Shown piece by piece: positions 60,684 through 64,000 of a stretch of DNA of 64,000 nt. How positions within the stretch are numbered: position 1 is the stretch's first letter; each line of letters opens with the position of its first letter. The notes under the pieces are model-generated. The model did not search any database, had not been told where the DNA came from, and was given only the letters and a program-made list of their open reading frames with translations. Source of the DNA: Tillus elongatus (Eukaryota > Arthropoda > Insecta > Coleoptera > Cleridae); assembly GCA_964006375.1 (NCBI GenBank), contig OZ023270.1, positions 58,410,288 through 58,474,287 on the forward strand, in the 5' to 3' direction. Both the position numbers and the translations under genes were made by a program.

Positions 60684-61319
60684 TGTTTTGTTTAGAAGTT
60701 GTTTTCACAAATCTCAAATGAAACTTTAAAGTGACAGACTTGGGTAATGTTTTTATTTCTTTTCCGCTTATATATTTCTTTACTTAGACTGGTTTAAATT
60801 ACCGTAAAAACTTTACATTTTATTTTCTTCAATCTTATTTACAGATTGGATATATAATTTTAATTTGGCAAATTTTTGTGCAAAAAATAGTTACCTATTC
60901 AGTTTCTATAGATTTTTTTGCGTTCCCGTAGAAATCGTTGTCTGTAAGATTTTTGTGAAAATTTGGTAATTAATATTAACTGTTATATAACTTATTGTAA
61001 AAAATGTGTTCGAATTCCGTGAAAAAAAAAACGTTTGCAAATTGTCATGCAAATTTTGTTTTTAAAGTTTCTTCGAAAATCTCTTTGTGAATAATTATAT
61101 CTTGGCAGGTGCGTAAATAGCTTCAAGAGGTTCGTTGGCCAAGAAAGTAGGACCAGGTTTTTCTGGAACATTTAAAGCTTAGTTTCTCAGAAATAGTTAT
61201 TATGGTGAAATCAATGGTACATTGATTCAATTATACAAGTTATACGGGTAATCAAATTTGATGCCTGCTTTCATTATTAAAGGTATAACAAAATTGTATT
61301 ATGCCCTAGGTATTTATTA
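60684..61319. other. Spacer between composite repeats
   Basis: AT-rich, no gene. AAAGTAGGACCAGGTTTTTC near 61146 resembles a worn 141-bp unit. Confidence 0.4.
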
Positions 61320-61783
61320 AAACTCGGGACGCAGCAAGTATGTTATGGTAGTGAATTCTTATTAAATGTTTCAAATTTGAATAACTCAATTTTTATAAAC
61401 TAAGAGAATTTAATTTTGGTATGTAGTAAGGTCTCTCCTAAGGCAAGATATCCACCAAATTTCATTAAAATAACTTTGTGATATTCGGAGAAAAAATTTG
61501 TTTCGAAAGAAAATTTAAACTTTGAATAACTCAATTTTCTATAAACTTAGAAAGTTGAATTTTGGTAAGTAGTAAGATCTGTCCCGAGGCAACATATATA
61601 GTAAATTTCATTAAAACAGCTTTGTCACTTTAGGCGAAAAAATTTTTTTTCGAGAGAAAACTCAAAATTTTCCAGGAAAACCCCGTCCGATTTTTCTGGC
61701 TGACCAACTCATCGAAGCCATTAATAAAAGAAAGGCACTTGCTAAGTTTCATCGAAATCGGATAATTATTTTTTGAGTTATCA

Positions 61784-61906
<123 letters not shown>

Positions 61907-63145
61907 ATATAAAAATTGAAACTGACCCCGGATATGGGTTCTAGGGCTCCTAGTTAAAAGACACACCTATCAGAAGCAACGAAAGTATACCGACTTGGTA
62001 AAATGTGGAGAATAAGTTCTCTTTATTTTGCTGCCGTTACATTATCGGGGTCGCCAACTACATGATTTTAATATCAAATTGTTCACATTTCGGATCAGGA
62101 TATCATAAGATCAGAAAATTTATTTTTGTGTAAATCTCATGCCGGATTACCACTGACTAAATAGAGATGCTAAAACTCAATGATAATATCATAAATTCTG
62201 GTAGGTAAAAGTATTCATTGACTACTTGTAGTGAAATACTAGACGCTTCCTAAACTAAGATTCAAACCTTGAATACTTAGTTACCCACACTGCTTAAATA
62301 TAGTAAATAATTATACTACAGAGGTGATAAATGATGATAAATTACAATAGGGTTATATATAATCGTAAATGCTGCCGATGATTAACCATCAGTGAATTCA
62401 GTATTATTGACATTTCTCTGAATCTTAAAAATGAATATCATGAGTCAATGACAATAATAGCTGTCATTGACTAACCAGCGGCGCATTACTGTTTTCGTGT
62501 ATTAATATACTCCTTGACAGCTTATGTACTCCTGATGGGTCGGGCTTAAGTGAGATTCGAAAACACCGTTTCAAGGAGTTTCCCCAATTCTTTTTACCAA
62601 TTTACATTACTGTTTGTTTTGTTTGTGTTGTTTCGTTATTGAATAAAAAATTTCCCAAATGACACAAATAATTCGTCGACTCAAACAAATAAACATATAA
62701 ATAATCTCATACCAATACCATACGACAGCAGTTACAGCGTCTAACAGACCTGCGCAATAATATCAAATGTTCCGTTACCACGGCAACCACATACTTGATC
62801 TCATATAAGCTACTGACAATCAAAGGCGGTGATTTAAACATGAATGTTTCAAATTTGAATAGCTCAATTTTCTGTAACCCTAGAAAGCTGAATTTTGGCA
62901 CATAGGTCTTTCCCAAATCAATATGTAGACCAAATTTTATCGAGATATCTTTGTAATTTTTGGAGAAAAAAATTTTTTTGTAAGAAAACTCAATATTTTC
63001 CCGGAAAACCCCGTCTCATTTTCCTGCACAACAAACTCATCCAAGCCATAAATAAAAGAAAGGCACTTGCGAAATTTCATCGAAATCGATTAATTATTTT
63101 TTGAGTTATCAGACGGATATCCGGGGTCAGTTTGAATTTTTATAT

Positions 63146-63148
<3 letters not shown>

Positions 63149-63209
<61 letters not shown>

Positions 63210-63220
63210 AATTTTTATAT

Positions 63221-63282
<62 letters not shown>

Positions 63283-63301
63283 AATTTTTGAATTTTTATA
63301 T

Positions 63302-63363
<62 letters not shown>
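63149..63363. repeat. Triplicated leader plus (TA)n unit
   Basis: Three arrays (63149-63207, 63224-63280, 63304-63363) are each preceded by GAATTTTTATATGTTTATA. The leader has therefore been copied together with the microsatellite. Confidence 0.9.
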
Positions 63364-63365
<2 letters not shown>

Positions 63366-63496
63366 ATATAAAAATTCAAACTGACCTCGGATATGGGTTC
63401 TAGGGGTCCTAATACGCGCTCATTTGAAAAAAAATTTGCAAAGTCTCACCATCGATACCTCTCTATTAGTGATTTTTTTAAATAAAAATTCACTAA

Positions 63497-64000
63497 AAAA
63501 TTAATGAATCACCTTTAGTTTGGCTGCTCAGTCAGGGCACAAAGATAATATAAATTAACACAGGGCGTGGGCCTTAGCACTTGCAGTCGGTGGGTTTTAA
63601 GATGTACAAATAAAAGTCAATAGTTAGAAGTAAAATCAGTTTATTAAAAGATGATTGAAGTTATATAATACAGCTCGATTTAATTAAGCAGATTTAACTA
63701 AAGAAAAAACATAAATTAACCACTTTAAATTGGCATATAACACTGCTGAAATGAGTTGTGGAGCATACACTCTTTTAAAAAAAATGGCAGATAAATGATG
63801 TACTTAGCTCGAGATTCAAACTGCTGCCTTCGGGGTGATGATCGTATCCGTCCAGCCTAGTATGCTGGAGGTGCCTCATTGTACAGGTGCGACTTCCTGG
63901 GGAAACGGCTTCGTGATTCGGCGCATAGGGTTGATCTTAGGGGTCACCGAACCTCCTCCAGGGTGACGGGATCTCAATATGAGGGCTCCAGATGAATGGT
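63497..64000. other. Right edge, unassigned
   Basis: The last 200 bases are GC-richer (GGGGTCACCGAACCTCCTCC, GGGTGACGGGATCTCAATAT) and could be another element cut by the window edge. No frame or RNA gene recognised. Confidence 0.35.

Overview
The window looks like nuclear DNA from an insect with a large, repeat-rich genome. A beetle is plausible, but that is only an inference from the mix of elements. The one host gene I can support is the 5' half of a cytochrome P450 of the CYP4 family on the + strand. Five coding exons (11338-11560, 23362-23559, 36142-36327, 49669-49735, 49794-49920) join in frame across canonical GT/AG sites into 267 codons. They cover the N-terminal membrane anchor, the proline-rich hinge, the helix-C WxxxR motif and the region up to helix G. 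The I-helix, ExxR and heme-binding Cys exons are not seen and should lie beyond the right edge. Three introns are 11.8, 12.6 and 13.3 kb; the fourth is 58 bp. Almost everything else is transposon-derived.

Layout. 0.25-2.15 kb: decayed RNase H-type non-LTR element. 3.3-9.8 kb: three copies of a composite repeat with central (TA)n arrays, one split by a complete 2.6 kb pogo-like DNA transposon (6300-8917) with an open 588-codon transposase. 9.8-10.75 kb: mariner fragment and a tRNA-derived SINE. Intron 1 (11.6-23.4 kb): an old ZBED5/SCAND3-like hAT in three pieces, split by two non-LTR elements, then a long hairpin and a second jockey-like copy. Intron 2 (23.6-36.1 kb): another jockey-type element on the - strand, a 0.74 kb fold-back, and a Ty3/gypsy element with features of the CsRn1 clade (30669-35408). 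Intron 3 (36.3-49.7 kb): small MITEs, mariner and Tc1 remnants, a third and a fourth jockey-like copy, an unexplained 3 kb stretch, and a long-form TA composite repeat. 49.9-64 kb: an LTR-like segment with a primer-binding-like site, a mariner with long inverted repeats, a nearly complete hAT (57058-59792) with a perfect 8-bp target duplication, and more TA composite repeats.

The least-explained signal is the (TA)n composite family. One end carries GGACGCAGCAAGTGCG; the other is a perfect-stem hairpin built on TTAGTGAATTTT. Inside are a (TA)n array and 1-4 tandem copies of a 141-bp unit. Long forms carry two TA arrays around a central core. The architecture resembles Helentron-associated/DINE-1-like non-autonomous elements. 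I count about ten full or partial copies here, and they contain most of the TA microsatellites.
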